Positions 15,379 to 24,503 are shown, counted from the first letter of the stretch. The stretch: DNA of 64,000 nucleotides from Paractinoplanes abujensis (GCF_014204895.1 NZ_JACHMF010000001.1:4340001-4404000), one strand, 5' to 3'. Notes: generated from the letters alone by a model not told the origin. Translations and numbers: made by a program.

Positions 15379-18024
15379 ATGAACCCCTACGGCGATCCGC
15401 ACTCCGCGAGCGCCCGGGCCGGCGGGCCCGGTTCCGGTTCTGCCCCTGTGCGGGGCAGCAGCAGCCCGGCTCCCGCAGGTGGCGCGTCCAGCGGACGGGC
15501 CTCGGTGGGTTCGGCCTCGGTGGGTTCGGCCTCCGTCGGATCGGCCTCCGTCGGTTCGGCTTCGGTGGGCGGCCGCGCCTCAGTCGGTTCGGCCTCGGTG
15601 GGAGCAGCCCCGGTCGGGTCGGCCTCGGTGGGCGCGGCGCCGGTGGGCGGCCGCGCGTCGGTCGGCTCGGCCTCGGTGGCCCGCGCCGCGGTGCGCCCCA
15701 AGCCGCCGGGTGAGCAGTCCCCGGCCGGCCCCAAGGACCCCAAGGCCACGAAGAAGGCGGCCAAGAAGCGCCGCCGCACCAACCTGCTGACCGTGGCCGC
15801 GGCCGTGCTCGTCATCGTGCTGGGCGCCGGCGTGGTCGGCGGGGCCTACTTCTTCGACGACGTGAAGTTCACCGAGCCCAAGTCCGAGGATCAGGTCACG
15901 CAGATCTTCGCGGCCGACAACAAGACGCAGATCGCGACCATCGGCAACTCGACCCGCCAGCAGGTGCCGTACGCCAGCATCAACCCGGTCATCGGCCAGG
16001 CGGTCATGGCGGCCGAGGACAAGAACTTCCTCGACCACAACGGCATCGACATGAAGGGCATCGCCCGCGCCGCCTGGAACAACTTCACCGGCGGCGACCA
16101 GCAGGGGGCGTCGACGATCACCCAGCAGTACGCGCGGCACGCCGCCGAACTCAAGGAGATCAGCTACAACCGCAAGCTGCGCGAGGCCGTGATCGCCCGC
16201 AAGATGGAGGACCAGTACTCCAAGGGCGAGATCCTGGGCCGCTACCTGAACTCGGTGTATTTCGGCCGCGGCGCGTACGGGATCGAGGCGGCCGTGAAGG
16301 CGTACTTCGGCCCGAACCGCTCGGTGCTGACCAAGCCCGGCACCAAGGGTGCGATCACCGCCGCCGAGGCCGCCGTCATCGCCTCGGTGATCAAGCAGCC
16401 CGAGCCGTCGAAGACGCATCAGGGCTACGACCCGCAGAACAATCCGACGGATGCCAAGATCCGCTGGCAGTACACGATCAACAACATGCTCGAGAAGGGC
16501 TGGATCAAGACCGCGCCGGCCAAGTACCCCACCGTCGCGAAGTTCAACCCGGACGCCTGCCGCACCTCCTGCGGCAACGACAAGGCCACCGGCAAGATCG
16601 TGAAGTACGTCAAGCAGGAGCTGCGGGCCATGGGCATCAACGACGCCCGGCAGAAGAGCGGTGGCCTGCGGATCACCACGACGATCAACCCGGGCGTGCA
16701 GAAGGCGGCCGAGACCGCGGCCATGCGCACCAGCGACAAGTCGCCGCTGCGCAAGCTCGACGCGACGTACAAGACGGCACTCGTCGCCGTGGACCCGACC
16801 AACGGCCACGTGATGGCCTACTACGGCGGTCCGGACGGCGTGGGCTGGGACTACGCCGGCCCGAACTACAACAGCGACGGCGACTTCATCGGCGGCGGCC
16901 GGCCGCCCGGCTCGTCCTTCAAGATCTACACGCTGCTGGCCGCGCTGAGCGACGGGTACGGCTTCGACACGACGTGGGACTCGGAGGCCAAGAAGGTCGG
17001 CGGCGACGCGATCAACAACTCGAGCCGCACGAACTTCAGCTGTGACAAGCGGCGCTGCCCGCTCGACGAGGCCACCATCCAGTCCTACAACTTCCCCTTC
17101 TACCACCTGGCCGCGGCGCTCGGCCCCGACAAGGTGGCGGAGGCGGCTTACAAGGCCGGTATCCAGTACATCTCCAGCCCGACCAAGATCGGCGCCCGGG
17201 TCGACCTCACCAAGACCAAGGGCGACGCGCTCAAGCAGTACGGCAACGAGATCGGCTACGGCCAGTACGCGATCACCGCGCTCGACCACGCGAACGGCGT
17301 GGCCACGCTGGCCAACGAGGGCCGCTTCACCCGGGCCCACTTCGTCAAGTCGGTGGCCGAGCGCGACGAGAAGACCGGCAAGTTCAAGACGATCCACTCC
17401 GAGCGGGTCGTGTTCAACCCGTCCTTCGACCCGGGCGTGGTGGCCGCCATCGACAACGTGCTGGAGAAGATCCCCGGCAAGAACGGGCAGAACCTGCGCA
17501 ACGGCTACGACGCGATCGGCAAGTCCGGCACCTGGGAGTACAAGGACGGCAAGAGCGGCCAGAACGGCGACGCCTGGTGGGTCGGCGCCACCCCGCATCT
17601 GGCCGCCACGGTCTGGATCGGCCGCGAGAAGCAGGTCAAGGACCAGATGCAGCTGCTGCCGATCTACAAGCCGAACAGCAAGAAGGGCATGACGGGCGGT
17701 TCCACCCCGGGCGACACCTGGAAGGTCTTCATGGACCTGGCCAACAAGGCCCTGGACGCCGAGAAGACCCCGTTCCCGCCGGACGTGAAGGTCGGTGACC
17801 CGAACAAGAAGGGCAACGGCCTCGACCCGCTGCCCGAGGCCCCGACCAACGGCTGCATCCTCGGCGGCACCATCTGCCCGCCCGGCACCGACCCGAACAA
17901 CCCGGGCGGCACCGTCACCCCGCCGGTCAACGGCCCCGGCAACCCGGGCACCGGGCTGCCGGACGGGGGCGGCAACGGGGCCGGCAACGGCAATGGCAAC
18001 GGCAACGGGCGCAACAACAACTGA
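15379..18024 (+). CDS. Class A penicillin-binding protein (transglycosylase/transpeptidase)
   Basis: An 881-residue peptidoglycan synthase. Residues 1-133 are a cytoplasmic tail, largely SASVG pentapeptide repeats ending in a Lys/Arg-rich stretch. One membrane segment spans about 136-157. The GT51 glycosyltransferase follows, with its catalytic Glu in EDKNFLDHNGID (E213) and STITQQYARH. The transpeptidase has its active serine in GSSFK (S512), an SYN motif in QSYNFPF, and KSGTWEYKDG near 715. The C-terminal 80 residues are Gly/Asn/Pro-rich. It polymerises and cross-links glycan strands on the outer face of the membrane. Confidence 0.95.
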   Translation: MNPYGDPHSASARAGGPGSGSAPVRGSSSPAPAGGASSGRASVGSASVGSASVGSASVGSASVGGRASVGSASVGAAPVGSASVGAAPVGGRASVGSASVARAAVRPKPPGEQSPAGPKDPKATKKAAKKRRRTNLLTVAAAVLVIVLGAGVVGGAYFFDDVKFTEPKSEDQVTQIFAADNKTQIATIGNSTRQQVPYASINPVIGQAVMAAEDKNFLDHNGIDMKGIARAAWNNFTGGDQQGASTITQQYARHAAELKEISYNRKLREAVIARKMEDQYSKGEILGRYLNSVYFGRGAYGIEAAVKAYFGPNRSVLTKPGTKGAITAAEAAVIASVIKQPEPSKTHQGYDPQNNPTDAKIRWQYTINNMLEKGWIKTAPAKYPTVAKFNPDACRTSCGNDKATGKIVKYVKQELRAMGINDARQKSGGLRITTTINPGVQKAAETAAMRTSDKSPLRKLDATYKTALVAVDPTNGHVMAYYGGPDGVGWDYAGPNYNSDGDFIGGGRPPGSSFKIYTLLAALSDGYGFDTTWDSEAKKVGGDAINNSSRTNFSCDKRRCPLDEATIQSYNFPFYHLAAALGPDKVAEAAYKAGIQYISSPTKIGARVDLTKTKGDALKQYGNEIGYGQYAITALDHANGVATLANEGRFTRAHFVKSVAERDEKTGKFKTIHSERVVFNPSFDPGVVAAIDNVLEKIPGKNGQNLRNGYDAIGKSGTWEYKDGKSGQNGDAWWVGATPHLAATVWIGREKQVKDQMQLLPIYKPNSKKGMTGGSTPGDTWKVFMDLANKALDAEKTPFPPDVKVGDPNKKGNGLDPLPEAPTNGCILGGTICPPGTDPNNPGGTVTPPVNGPGNPGTGLPDGGGNGAGNGNGNGNGRNNN
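15493..15686 (+). repeat. 15-bp-based tandem repeats in the PBP N-terminal tail
   Basis: About a dozen units based on TCGGCCTCGGTGGGT encode (S/R)ASVG and AAPVG pentapeptides, with GGR interruptions. The units are very similar to one another, so the tail length probably changes by slippage. Confidence 0.85.
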
Positions 18025-18147
18025 GCCGATCTTCACCTATGGCGACTGAGCAAGTTCGGAGAGTGACCGAAACCTCATAGATCCGTCCCCCCTGCCGAAG
18101 TGATCCGCGACGACGTTGGCGACCACTTCCACGGACGGAGGCCTCAG

Positions 18148-18585
18148 GTGACGGCCGAACCGCGCACCAGCCAGCCCTGGCTCAGCCCCTCCACGCCGGC
18201 CGCCGCCCGCCAGGTCCACCAGGCGCCGCTGCAGGGCAGCCGCCAAGGGCTGGCGGAGCGGTACCAGGCGGCCGAACGTCCCGCGTCGCGTCCGTTCGGG
18301 GCCCCGCCCACCTCGGCCTACCCGGGCCGCCAGCCGGCGCCGGGCGACTTGTTCGCGGCGCCCAGCGCGCCGGCGCCGAGCGCCTGGCCGGTGGCCGTCT
18401 GGACGTTCCTGTTCGGGCCGCTCGCGATCATCTCGGTGATCAATCGGGGGAACAAGGCGGGCCGGATGGGGCTGGCCCCCACCCCGTACTGGATGGCCTT
18501 CGGCATCACCACTGCGGTCAGTTTCGCGCTCGGCTGCGCCCTCTACATGGTCGTCTTCGTGGCCCTGGGCCTGTACACGCCGTGA
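18148..18585 (+). CDS. Small proline-rich membrane protein
   Basis: A 145-residue protein with a hydrophilic, Pro/Ala/Gln-rich N-terminal 75 residues and two C-terminal hydrophobic segments (WPVAVWTFLFGPLAIISVI and WMAFGITTAVSFALGCALY). The GTG at 18148 has GGAGG seven bases upstream; the longer frame from 18100 has no such site. It overlaps the following GGDEF-EAL start by GTGA, so the pair is coupled. It might be a small partner of the signalling protein, but nothing in the sequence proves it. Confidence 0.75.
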   Translation: MTAEPRTSQPWLSPSTPAAARQVHQAPLQGSRQGLAERYQAAERPASRPFGAPPTSAYPGRQPAPGDLFAAPSAPAPSAWPVAVWTFLFGPLAIISVINRGNKAGRMGLAPTPYWMAFGITTAVSFALGCALYMVVFVALGLYTP

Positions 18586-20843
18586 CCGGCCGGGCCGAGC
18601 GGCTCCTCGACGCCGCCGTCACAGGTTGCGGGATCCTGCTCGCGGCCTTCGGTGTCTTCTATCTCGGCGGCTGGGGCGAGGACGAACTGCGGCAGCTCGT
18701 CACCGACGGCGTCTACCTGCCGGTGGCCACGCTGGCCGTCGTGGCGGGCGTGCACCTGGTCCGCCGGGGCAGGCTCGACCAGCGCGGCCGCCGGGCCTGG
18801 ACCCTGATCACCCTCGCGTTCGTCTGCCAGCTCGTCGCGCATACCACCTGGTTCGTCGAGGACAACTTCCTCGGCGGGCCGGGATACCCGGCGGCCGCCG
18901 ACTACTGGTTCCTGGCCTTCGTGCCGTTCCTGTTCGCCGGTCTGCTGCTCATCTCGGGTACCAGGCGCACCCGGGCCGAGCGGACGAAGCTGGTGATCGA
19001 CTCGCTGATCGTCGGCACCGGCACCTTCATGGTCGCCTGGTATCTGGTGATCGGCCCGGCGCTGCGGGTCGAGGACGCCACCGGGCTGCAGATCGCGATG
19101 TCGGCCGCGCTGCCCGTGGGGGACCTGCTACTGGTGCTGGCGCTGGCCTCCGTGCTGCTGCGCCGCCGCGGGCGCCACGACGCCACCCTGCTGCTCGCGG
19201 CCGCGGTCGCGACCTACGTGGTCGCCGACTTCGCGTACAGCTGGATCACGCTGAACGACCGGTTCGTCGGCGGCACCTGGCCCGACCTGTTCTGGCTGAC
19301 CGGCTGCTACCTGTTCGTGCTGGCCACCCGCCGCCGCCATGCCGAAGGTGTCACCGCGGGCGCCGAGCGCACCGGCCGGCGGCGGATCAGCCTGCTCCCG
19401 TACGGGGCCAGCGCCATCGCGTACGGCCTGCTCGGCTACCTGGCCCGCGAGCAGAACCTCTACCCGCTCGGCGGCATGATCATCGGGGCCATCGTGCTCA
19501 CCTCGCTGGTCATGGCCCGCCAGATGTACGCCCTGAGCGAGAACCGCCGGCTGGCCGTGACCGACCCGCTGACCGGCCTGGCCAACCGCACCCTGGTCGG
19601 CGAGCGCCTGGCCGAGCTGGCCGCGCAGCCGCCACGCGACGACCGGCACGGCGCGGTGCTGCTGATGGACCTCGACCGGTTCAAGCCGATCAACGACCTG
19701 TACGGGCACAAGGCGGGCGACGCCGTGCTGCTGGCCGTGGCCGGCGTGCTCACCTCGGTGATCCGCTCCGGCGACACCGCGGGACGTCTCGGCGGCGACG
19801 AGTTCGCCGTCGTGCTGACCGGGCTGCCCGGCCGGGACGCCGCCGGGCAGATCGCCCGGCGCATCGTCGACGCCCTGGACACCCCGGTGGTCTTCGGCGA
19901 CGTCCTGCTCACCGTGGCCGCCAGCATCGGCGTCGCGTTCCGGGAGGACGGCGCCGACACGGTCGAGGACCTGCTCGCCAGGGCCGACACCGCCATGTAC
20001 GCGGCCAAGCGCGCGGGCCGCGGCCGCTATCAGGTCTACACGCCCGAGCTGGACACCCGGGCCCGCGACGCCGAGCTGCGGCACGCCGTCGCCGACGGTC
20101 AGCTGGTGCTGCACTTCCAGCCCTCGGTCGACCTGCGCGACGGCACCGTCGTGGCCGTGGAGGCGCTGGTGCGCTGGGACCATCCCGAGCGCGGCCTGCT
20201 GCTGCCGGGCGCCTTCATCGACCTCGCCGAGGAGACCGGCGCGATCGTGCCGGTCGGCGAGTGGGTGCTCCGCGAGGCGTGCCGGCAGGCCGTCCGGTGG
20301 CGCGCGGAGGTCCCGGCCGCCGCGGAGATCTACCTCAACGTGAACCTCTCGCCCCTGCAGGTGAAGCAGAGCGGGCTGGTGGAGGTCGTCACCGGGATCC
20401 TGGACGAGACCGGGTTCCCGCCCGGCCGGCTCGTGCTCGAGCTGACCGAGGGCATCGTGCTGGAACCCGACGAGGCGACCCTGGACCGCCTGAACTCCCT
20501 GTGCGCGATGGGCGTCAACATCGCGGTCGACGACTTCGGCACCGGCCACGCGGCGATCAACTACCTGCGGCTGCTGCCGGTGACCGTGCTCAAGGTCGAC
20601 CGGTCCTATGTCACGGGCATCGACGACGACCCGCGGGCCTACGCGGTGGCGCAGGCCGTGGTCGGGCTGGGCGCGGCCTTCGGCATGCACGTGGTGGCCG
20701 AAGGCGTGGAGACCACCGCGCAGGCGGACCGCCTGATCGAGATGGGCTGCCGCTACGCGCAGGGCTACCTCTACCACCGGCCGCAGCCCGGGGACGAGCT
20801 GACCGCCCTGCTGCGCCGGGCCGGCCTGCCGGTCCCGCGGTGA
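18582..20843 (+). CDS. Membrane GGDEF-EAL cyclic-di-GMP protein
   Basis: A 753-residue protein. About eight or nine membrane segments fill residues 10-310. A complete GGDEF domain follows (RLGGDEFAVVLTG, with RSGD as inhibitory site), then a complete EAL domain (VEALVRWDHP, LELTEG, DDFGTGHAA, LKVDRSYV, AEGVET). It begins at a GTG overlapping the stop of the small membrane protein. Immediately after its stop codon, in the same reading frame, lies the remnant of another member of this family. Both enzymatic domains look active. Confidence 0.93.
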   Translation: MTGRAERLLDAAVTGCGILLAAFGVFYLGGWGEDELRQLVTDGVYLPVATLAVVAGVHLVRRGRLDQRGRRAWTLITLAFVCQLVAHTTWFVEDNFLGGPGYPAAADYWFLAFVPFLFAGLLLISGTRRTRAERTKLVIDSLIVGTGTFMVAWYLVIGPALRVEDATGLQIAMSAALPVGDLLLVLALASVLLRRRGRHDATLLLAAAVATYVVADFAYSWITLNDRFVGGTWPDLFWLTGCYLFVLATRRRHAEGVTAGAERTGRRRISLLPYGASAIAYGLLGYLAREQNLYPLGGMIIGAIVLTSLVMARQMYALSENRRLAVTDPLTGLANRTLVGERLAELAAQPPRDDRHGAVLLMDLDRFKPINDLYGHKAGDAVLLAVAGVLTSVIRSGDTAGRLGGDEFAVVLTGLPGRDAAGQIARRIVDALDTPVVFGDVLLTVAASIGVAFREDGADTVEDLLARADTAMYAAKRAGRGRYQVYTPELDTRARDAELRHAVADGQLVLHFQPSVDLRDGTVVAVEALVRWDHPERGLLLPGAFIDLAEETGAIVPVGEWVLREACRQAVRWRAEVPAAAEIYLNVNLSPLQVKQSGLVEVVTGILDETGFPPGRLVLELTEGIVLEPDEATLDRLNSLCAMGVNIAVDDFGTGHAAINYLRLLPVTVLKVDRSYVTGIDDDPRAYAVAQAVVGLGAAFGMHVVAEGVETTAQADRLIEMGCRYAQGYLYHRPQPGDELTALLRRAGLPVPR

Positions 20844-21140
20844 TCCGGCGGGCCTGGCCGCCCGGCGGGCGATCGGGCGCCGTGGCTGTGCTTCGCGCTG
20901 GGGCTGCTCGGCACGACCCTGGCCACGCTGCCGCTGCAGGTCGGCGCCGACTGGCTGGCCGACGACGGGCCGGACCTGGCCGACCCGCTGTTCCTGGGGT
21001 TCTATCCGGCCATGGCGACCGGCCTGGCCCTGATGATCAGGCAGTCGCGGCGGCGCACCGACCGGGCGGCCGTGGTCGACGCGCTCACCGTCACCGCCGG
21101 CTTCCCGCAACGCTTACAGCGCGTGGAAAGAGGACCATGA
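20844..21140 (+). pseudogene. Truncated remnant of a GGDEF-family membrane domain
   Basis: The frame continues from the stop codon of the GGDEF-EAL gene for 98 codons without a start codon near its beginning. It reads APWLCFALGLLGTTL, then DPLFLGFYPAMATGLALMIR and RRTDRAAVVDALTVTAG. This is the membrane sensor part of the same family (compare FLAFVPFLFAGLLL ... DSLIVGTG in the gene upstream). It ends abruptly after VTAG, so the rest of the membrane domain and the GGDEF and EAL domains are gone. The likely origin is a lost or recombined paralogue. Confidence 0.6.
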
Positions 21141-21150
21141 CAAAGCCCTG

Positions 21151-21792
21151 CTAGGTGCGGCGCAGCACGGAGACGACCTTGCCCAGCACCACGGCCCGGT
21201 CGCCGTCGATGTTCTCGTACGCCGGGTTGCGCGGTTCCAGCACGACGTGCCCGCCGCGGCGGCGGTAGACCTTCACTGTCGCCTCGTCGTCGATCATGGC
21301 GGCCACGATGTCGCCGTTGAACGCCTCGTGCCCCTGCTTGACCACGACGATGTCGCCGTCGCAGATGGCCGCGTCGATCATCGAGTCGCCCCGCACCCGC
21401 AGGCCGAACAGGGTGCCCCGCCCGACCAGGTCGCGCGGCAGCGGCAGCACCTCGTCGGTGTGCTGCTCGGCCAGGATCGGCGAACCGGCCGCGATGTCGC
21501 CCAGCACCGGCACCCCGATGGTGGCCTCGGTGCGCTGCCGCGGCACGGGCTGCAGGAACATGCGGACGTCGATCGGCCTCGTGGCCCGCCCCCGGCGCAG
21601 GAAGCCGGCGTCCTCCAGCGCGCGCAGGTGCCGCCCGACCGACGAGGGGGACGCGAGCCCGACGGCGTCGGCGATCTCGCGGGTGGACGGCGAGTACCCG
21701 TACCGCTGGGCCCACTGCTGGATGACGGTGAGGATCTGCCGCTGCCGCTCGGTCAGCGTCGACGTGTCGTAGTAGTCCTCGTCCATCAGCAT
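21151..21792 (-). CDS. lexA: LexA-family repressor
   Basis: A 213-residue LexA. An N-terminal winged helix ([47 protein letters not shown]) is followed by the autocleavage site Ala-Gly in GDIAAGSP and the S24 peptidase dyad: Ser in [10 protein letters not shown], Lys in EATVKVYR. It should repress SOS genes and self-cleave with RecA. The gap upstream is only 47 bases and shows no SOS box, so the gene is probably read through from the GAF-ANTAR gene or is a second, specialised LexA. The start is ATG 21792; ATG 21786 is equally possible. Confidence 0.92.
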   Translation of the reverse strand: MLMDEDYYDTSTLTERQRQILTVIQQWAQRYGYSPSTREIADAVGLASPSSVGRHLRALEDAGFLRRGRATRPIDVRMFLQPVPRQRTEATIGVPVLGDIAAGSPILAEQHTDEVLPLPRDLVGRGTLFGLRVRGDSMIDAAICDGDIVVVKQGHEAFNGDIVAAMIDDEATVKVYRRRGGHVVLEPRNPAYENIDGDRAVVLGKVVSVLRRT

Positions 21793-21839
21793 TCAATGAT
21801 CTTGCCGAATCGCCCGCGACGGGTCACGCAGGCGCGCCG

Positions 21840-22535
21840 TCAGCGGGGGCGCGAGGCCTGCTCGACCAGGGCCGCGGCGACGTCTCGCAGCTTGCGGTTG
21901 GCGTGCTGGGAAAGCTTGCTGAGGCGGGCGAACGCCTCGTCCGGCGAGCACCGCTGCTCGGCCATGATGATGCCCTTGGCCTGCTCGATGGTGGCGCGGT
22001 GGGCCATCGCCTCGCGCATCTGCCGGGCCAGGGTGGCCGTGGAGTCGAAGGACTGGGCGTTGGCCAGGGCGACCGCGGCGTAGCCGGCGAAGCTCTGCAC
22101 GACCGTGACCGCGTGGTCGTCGAACGCGTCCACACGCCGCGAGTAGAGGTTGAGCGCGCCGGTCACCGCCTCCTGCACCGGCAGGCCCACCGACAGCGCG
22201 CTGGCCAGCCCGGCCTCGGCGGCCCGGTGGATGTAGCGCGGCCACCGGGTCTCCCGGGCCACGTCGGGCACCAGAACCGTGGCGGTCGTGGCCGCGGCCT
22301 CCAGGCAGGGACCGCCCTGGTTCTCGTACTGCCATTCGTCGAGCGTCTTGGCCAGGTCGCCGGTGGTGGCGGCACTGCCCGCCGACCGCACGCCGACGAG
22401 GGTCACCGACGCCTCGCCGGCTCCCTCGACGGTGTCACGGGCGAGCGTGGCCACCCGCAGCAGCACGTCGTCGAGCGATGTCTCACTCAGCCGGATGCGG
22501 CCCAGTTCGGCCAGCGCGCCCTGCGGGTCGGTCAT
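21840..22535 (-). CDS. GAF-ANTAR antiterminator-type regulator
   Basis: A 231-residue protein. Residues 15-165 are a GAF sensor domain (QGGPCLEAA, SALSVGLPVQEAVTGALNLY). Residues 175-225 are an ANTAR RNA-binding domain (ATIEQAKGIIMAEQRCSPDE, then ANRKLRDVAAALV). ANTAR proteins bind paired stem-loops in nascent RNA and block termination. A TAAGTT box six bases before the ATG suggests a leaderless transcript. It lies between the sigma factor and LexA genes and is paralogous to the GAF-ANTAR at 23535. Confidence 0.92.
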   Translation of the reverse strand: MTDPQGALAELGRIRLSETSLDDVLLRVATLARDTVEGAGEASVTLVGVRSAGSAATTGDLAKTLDEWQYENQGGPCLEAAATTATVLVPDVARETRWPRYIHRAAEAGLASALSVGLPVQEAVTGALNLYSRRVDAFDDHAVTVVQSFAGYAAVALANAQSFDSTATLARQMREAMAHRATIEQAKGIIMAEQRCSPDEAFARLSKLSQHANRKLRDVAAALVEQASRPR

Positions 22536-22554
22536 GCGCCCAACTTATCGCGCC

Positions 22555-23349
22555 CTAGCCGTCCATCTGATCCCGGAGCTTGGCCAACGCCTGGGTGAGC
22601 AGCCGCGACACGTGCATCTGGGAGATGCCGATCCGTTCGGCGATAGCGGACTGGGTCAGCTCGCCGTAGAACCGCAAGGCCACGATGGTGCGTTCGCGGT
22701 CGGTCAGCGTGGCCAGGGCGGGCGGCAGTGAGGCGCCGAACTCGGCCAGCGCGAACCCGTTGTCCTCACCACCGAGCGTGTCGCCCAGCGTCAGGTCCTC
22801 GCCGTCCCGTACGGGGGAACTCAGCGAGTCGGGACGGTAGGCGTGGCCCGCCTCCAGCGCCTCCAGGATCTCCTCCTCGCCCACGCCCAGGTGGGCCGAG
22901 ATGTCGGCGACCGTGGGGGCGCGGGTCAGCGTGTGCTCGAGTTCGGTGCGGGCGTGGCCGATGGCCATCCGCAGTTCCTGCAGCCGGCGCGGGATCCGCA
23001 GCGTCCACGAGCGGTCCCGGAAGTAGCGCTTGATCTCGCCGAGCACAGTCGGGATGGCGTACCCGGTGAAATCGACCCCGCGGCCGGCGTCGAACCCGTC
23101 GACCGCCTTGATCAGGCCGACGGTGGCCGTCTGCAGCAGGTCGTCGAACGGCTCGCCGCGACCGACGTAGCGACGGGTGAGCCGGTGGGCCATGGGCATC
23201 CAGGCCTCGATGGTGCGCCGGCGCAGGGCGGGCCGGTCGGGGTGCTCGGCGGGCATCGCGGCCAGCGCCTCGATCAGCGCGGTGGCCTGCCGGTCCTCGT
23301 CCGTGACCTCGAACGTGCGTCGTCGGGCCGGGCGGGTAATGACGGTCAC
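22555..23349 (-). CDS. SigB/SigF-type RNA polymerase sigma factor
   Basis: A 264-residue sigma factor of the general-stress group. Region 2 is clear (DDLLQTATVGLIKAVDGFD, YAIPTVLGEIKRYFRD), region 3 follows (PRRLQELRMAIGHAR), and region 4 has the helix-turn-helix QSAIAERIGISQMHVSRLLT. The GTG start at 23349 was chosen because AAGGAG lies seven bases upstream; the frame extends further but in non-protein-like sequence. No anti-sigma or anti-anti-sigma gene is adjacent. Instead it sits between two GAF-ANTAR genes. Confidence 0.92.
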   Translation of the reverse strand: MTVITRPARRRTFEVTDEDRQATALIEALAAMPAEHPDRPALRRRTIEAWMPMAHRLTRRYVGRGEPFDDLLQTATVGLIKAVDGFDAGRGVDFTGYAIPTVLGEIKRYFRDRSWTLRIPRRLQELRMAIGHARTELEHTLTRAPTVADISAHLGVGEEEILEALEAGHAYRPDSLSSPVRDGEDLTLGDTLGGEDNGFALAEFGASLPPALATLTDRERTIVALRFYGELTQSAIAERIGISQMHVSRLLTQALAKLRDQMDG

Positions 23350-23481
23350 GGTGTCTCCTTCACAGCACTTACGTGTGTGGTCCCGCGACGTGCGGCAGAC
23401 ACCGGGTACGGCGCGTCGAACCGCGACAGCGAAAAATCGCACGTCGAGGGTCGGCGCCTTCTTGACCGATAGCCAGGACGC

Positions 23482-23509
23482 TACCCGAACATCCGGGTGT
23501 GTGCCAACC
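23482..23509 (-). promoter_or_regulatory. Possible SigB-type promoter for the sigma gene
   Basis: On the minus strand GGTT (23506-23509) and GGGTA (23482-23486) are 19 bases apart, about 130 bases upstream of the sigma start. The elements resemble the stress-sigma consensus GGTTT/GGGTA, although the spacing is longer than the usual 15-17. This would make the gene autoregulated. Confidence 0.25.
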
Positions 23510-23534
23510 GAAAGTATGAGTCTCGTTCGACTGA

Positions 23535-24098
23535 TCAGCCGACCGTGTGCCGGCCGAGGTCGGTCACGAGGGCCGCGGCCACGTCGCGCACCTTGCGGTT
23601 GGCGTCCTGCGAGGCCTTGGTCAGATAGGCGAATGCCTCGTCGGCCGTGCACCGCCGCTGTGCCATGATCACGCCCTTGGCCTGCTCGATGACCGCGCGG
23701 CTGCCCATGGCCGCCTGCAGCTGCGAGGCCAGCAGCACAGCGCTGTAGAACAGGTGCGCATTGGCCACGGCGACGGCCGCGTGATCCGCGAAAGCTTCCG
23801 CCCGTACGGTGTCCTCGTCGCTGAACCTGCGCGCCGGGCGCCCGAAGATGGTCAGCACACCGGTCTGCTCGGCCGACACGGGCAGTTTCAGCGCCAGCAC
23901 CGTGGCCGACTCGGACGGCTCCCCGAGGGACGCCGCGAGGTACGGGCCGGAGTCACCCTCCAGGGTGATCGCGATCGCCTCCGCGCCAGGCACTGCTTCG
24001 CAGGCCAGTGCGGCCACCCGGTCGAGAAAGCCGGCCAGGGTCGTCTCGGCGAGCCGGATCCGCCCCAGCGCCGCGACGGCATTCGGGTCGTGCGTCAT
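23535..24098 (-). CDS. GAF-ANTAR antiterminator-type regulator (second copy)
   Basis: A 187-residue protein with a short GAF-like domain (residues 5-125; AVPGAEAIAITLEG, LKLPVSAEQTGVLTIFG) and a C-terminal ANTAR domain (AVIEQAKGVIMAQRRCTADE, then ANRKVRDVAAALV). The first residues (VAALGRIRLAETTL) and the ANTAR domain align closely with the paralogue at 21840, so the pair arose by duplication around the sigma gene. The start at ATG 24098 is the first that gives paralogue-like sequence. Confidence 0.9.
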   Translation of the reverse strand: MTHDPNAVAALGRIRLAETTLAGFLDRVAALACEAVPGAEAIAITLEGDSGPYLAASLGEPSESATVLALKLPVSAEQTGVLTIFGRPARRFSDEDTVRAEAFADHAAVAVANAHLFYSAVLLASQLQAAMGSRAVIEQAKGVIMAQRRCTADEAFAYLTKASQDANRKVRDVAAALVTDLGRHTVG

Positions 24099-24503
24099 GG
24101 ATGTCGAACAGTCCTTGCAGCGGTCGGGGCCGCGACGGCGGCCGGGACGGGCGGGTGGACGGGCCCAGGAATGCCTGAAATGCCCGCTCCCGCGCCGCTG
24201 CTTGACGCGAGACGGCCGGTCCTCGAAGGAGGCCGACCGCAGGAGAACGATATTACCCACCGGATCCGAACGGTCGCGCGCCAACCTCCGGTCCATCGCT
24301 TGAGAGAAAGCGCTTCCCGTCTCAGCCGCATGGCCCACACGTGGTGCCGATCGACGCCGCGGCGTTCTTGGCCTGGGACGACCGCGCCGCGGGGCAACGG
24401 GTGAAGAACGGCCTGACGCAGCGGGTGAATTCTGAGTTCGGCTCCGACCCGCCCCCGGCCGGTCGATCATGAGCTGGTCGAGACAACCGGCAGGGGGTAC
24501 GCG
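24099..24503. other. 405-bp intergenic region between divergent genes
   Basis: No established gene is seen. The near-palindrome GAAAGCGCTTCC (24306-24317) resembles LacI-family operators. A plus-strand frame at about 24340-24471 encodes a plausible but unrecognised peptide (VVPIDAAAFLAWDDRAAGQR and 23 further residues). AGGGGGT at 24491-24497 is the ribosome-binding site of the GGDEF gene. Confidence 0.4.

Noticed and set aside
15580..18036. 818-codon minus-strand frame opposite the penicillin-binding protein
   Set aside because: Composition is unnatural (Val/Arg/Gly/Ala-rich), and the plus strand has unmistakable GT51 and transpeptidase motifs.
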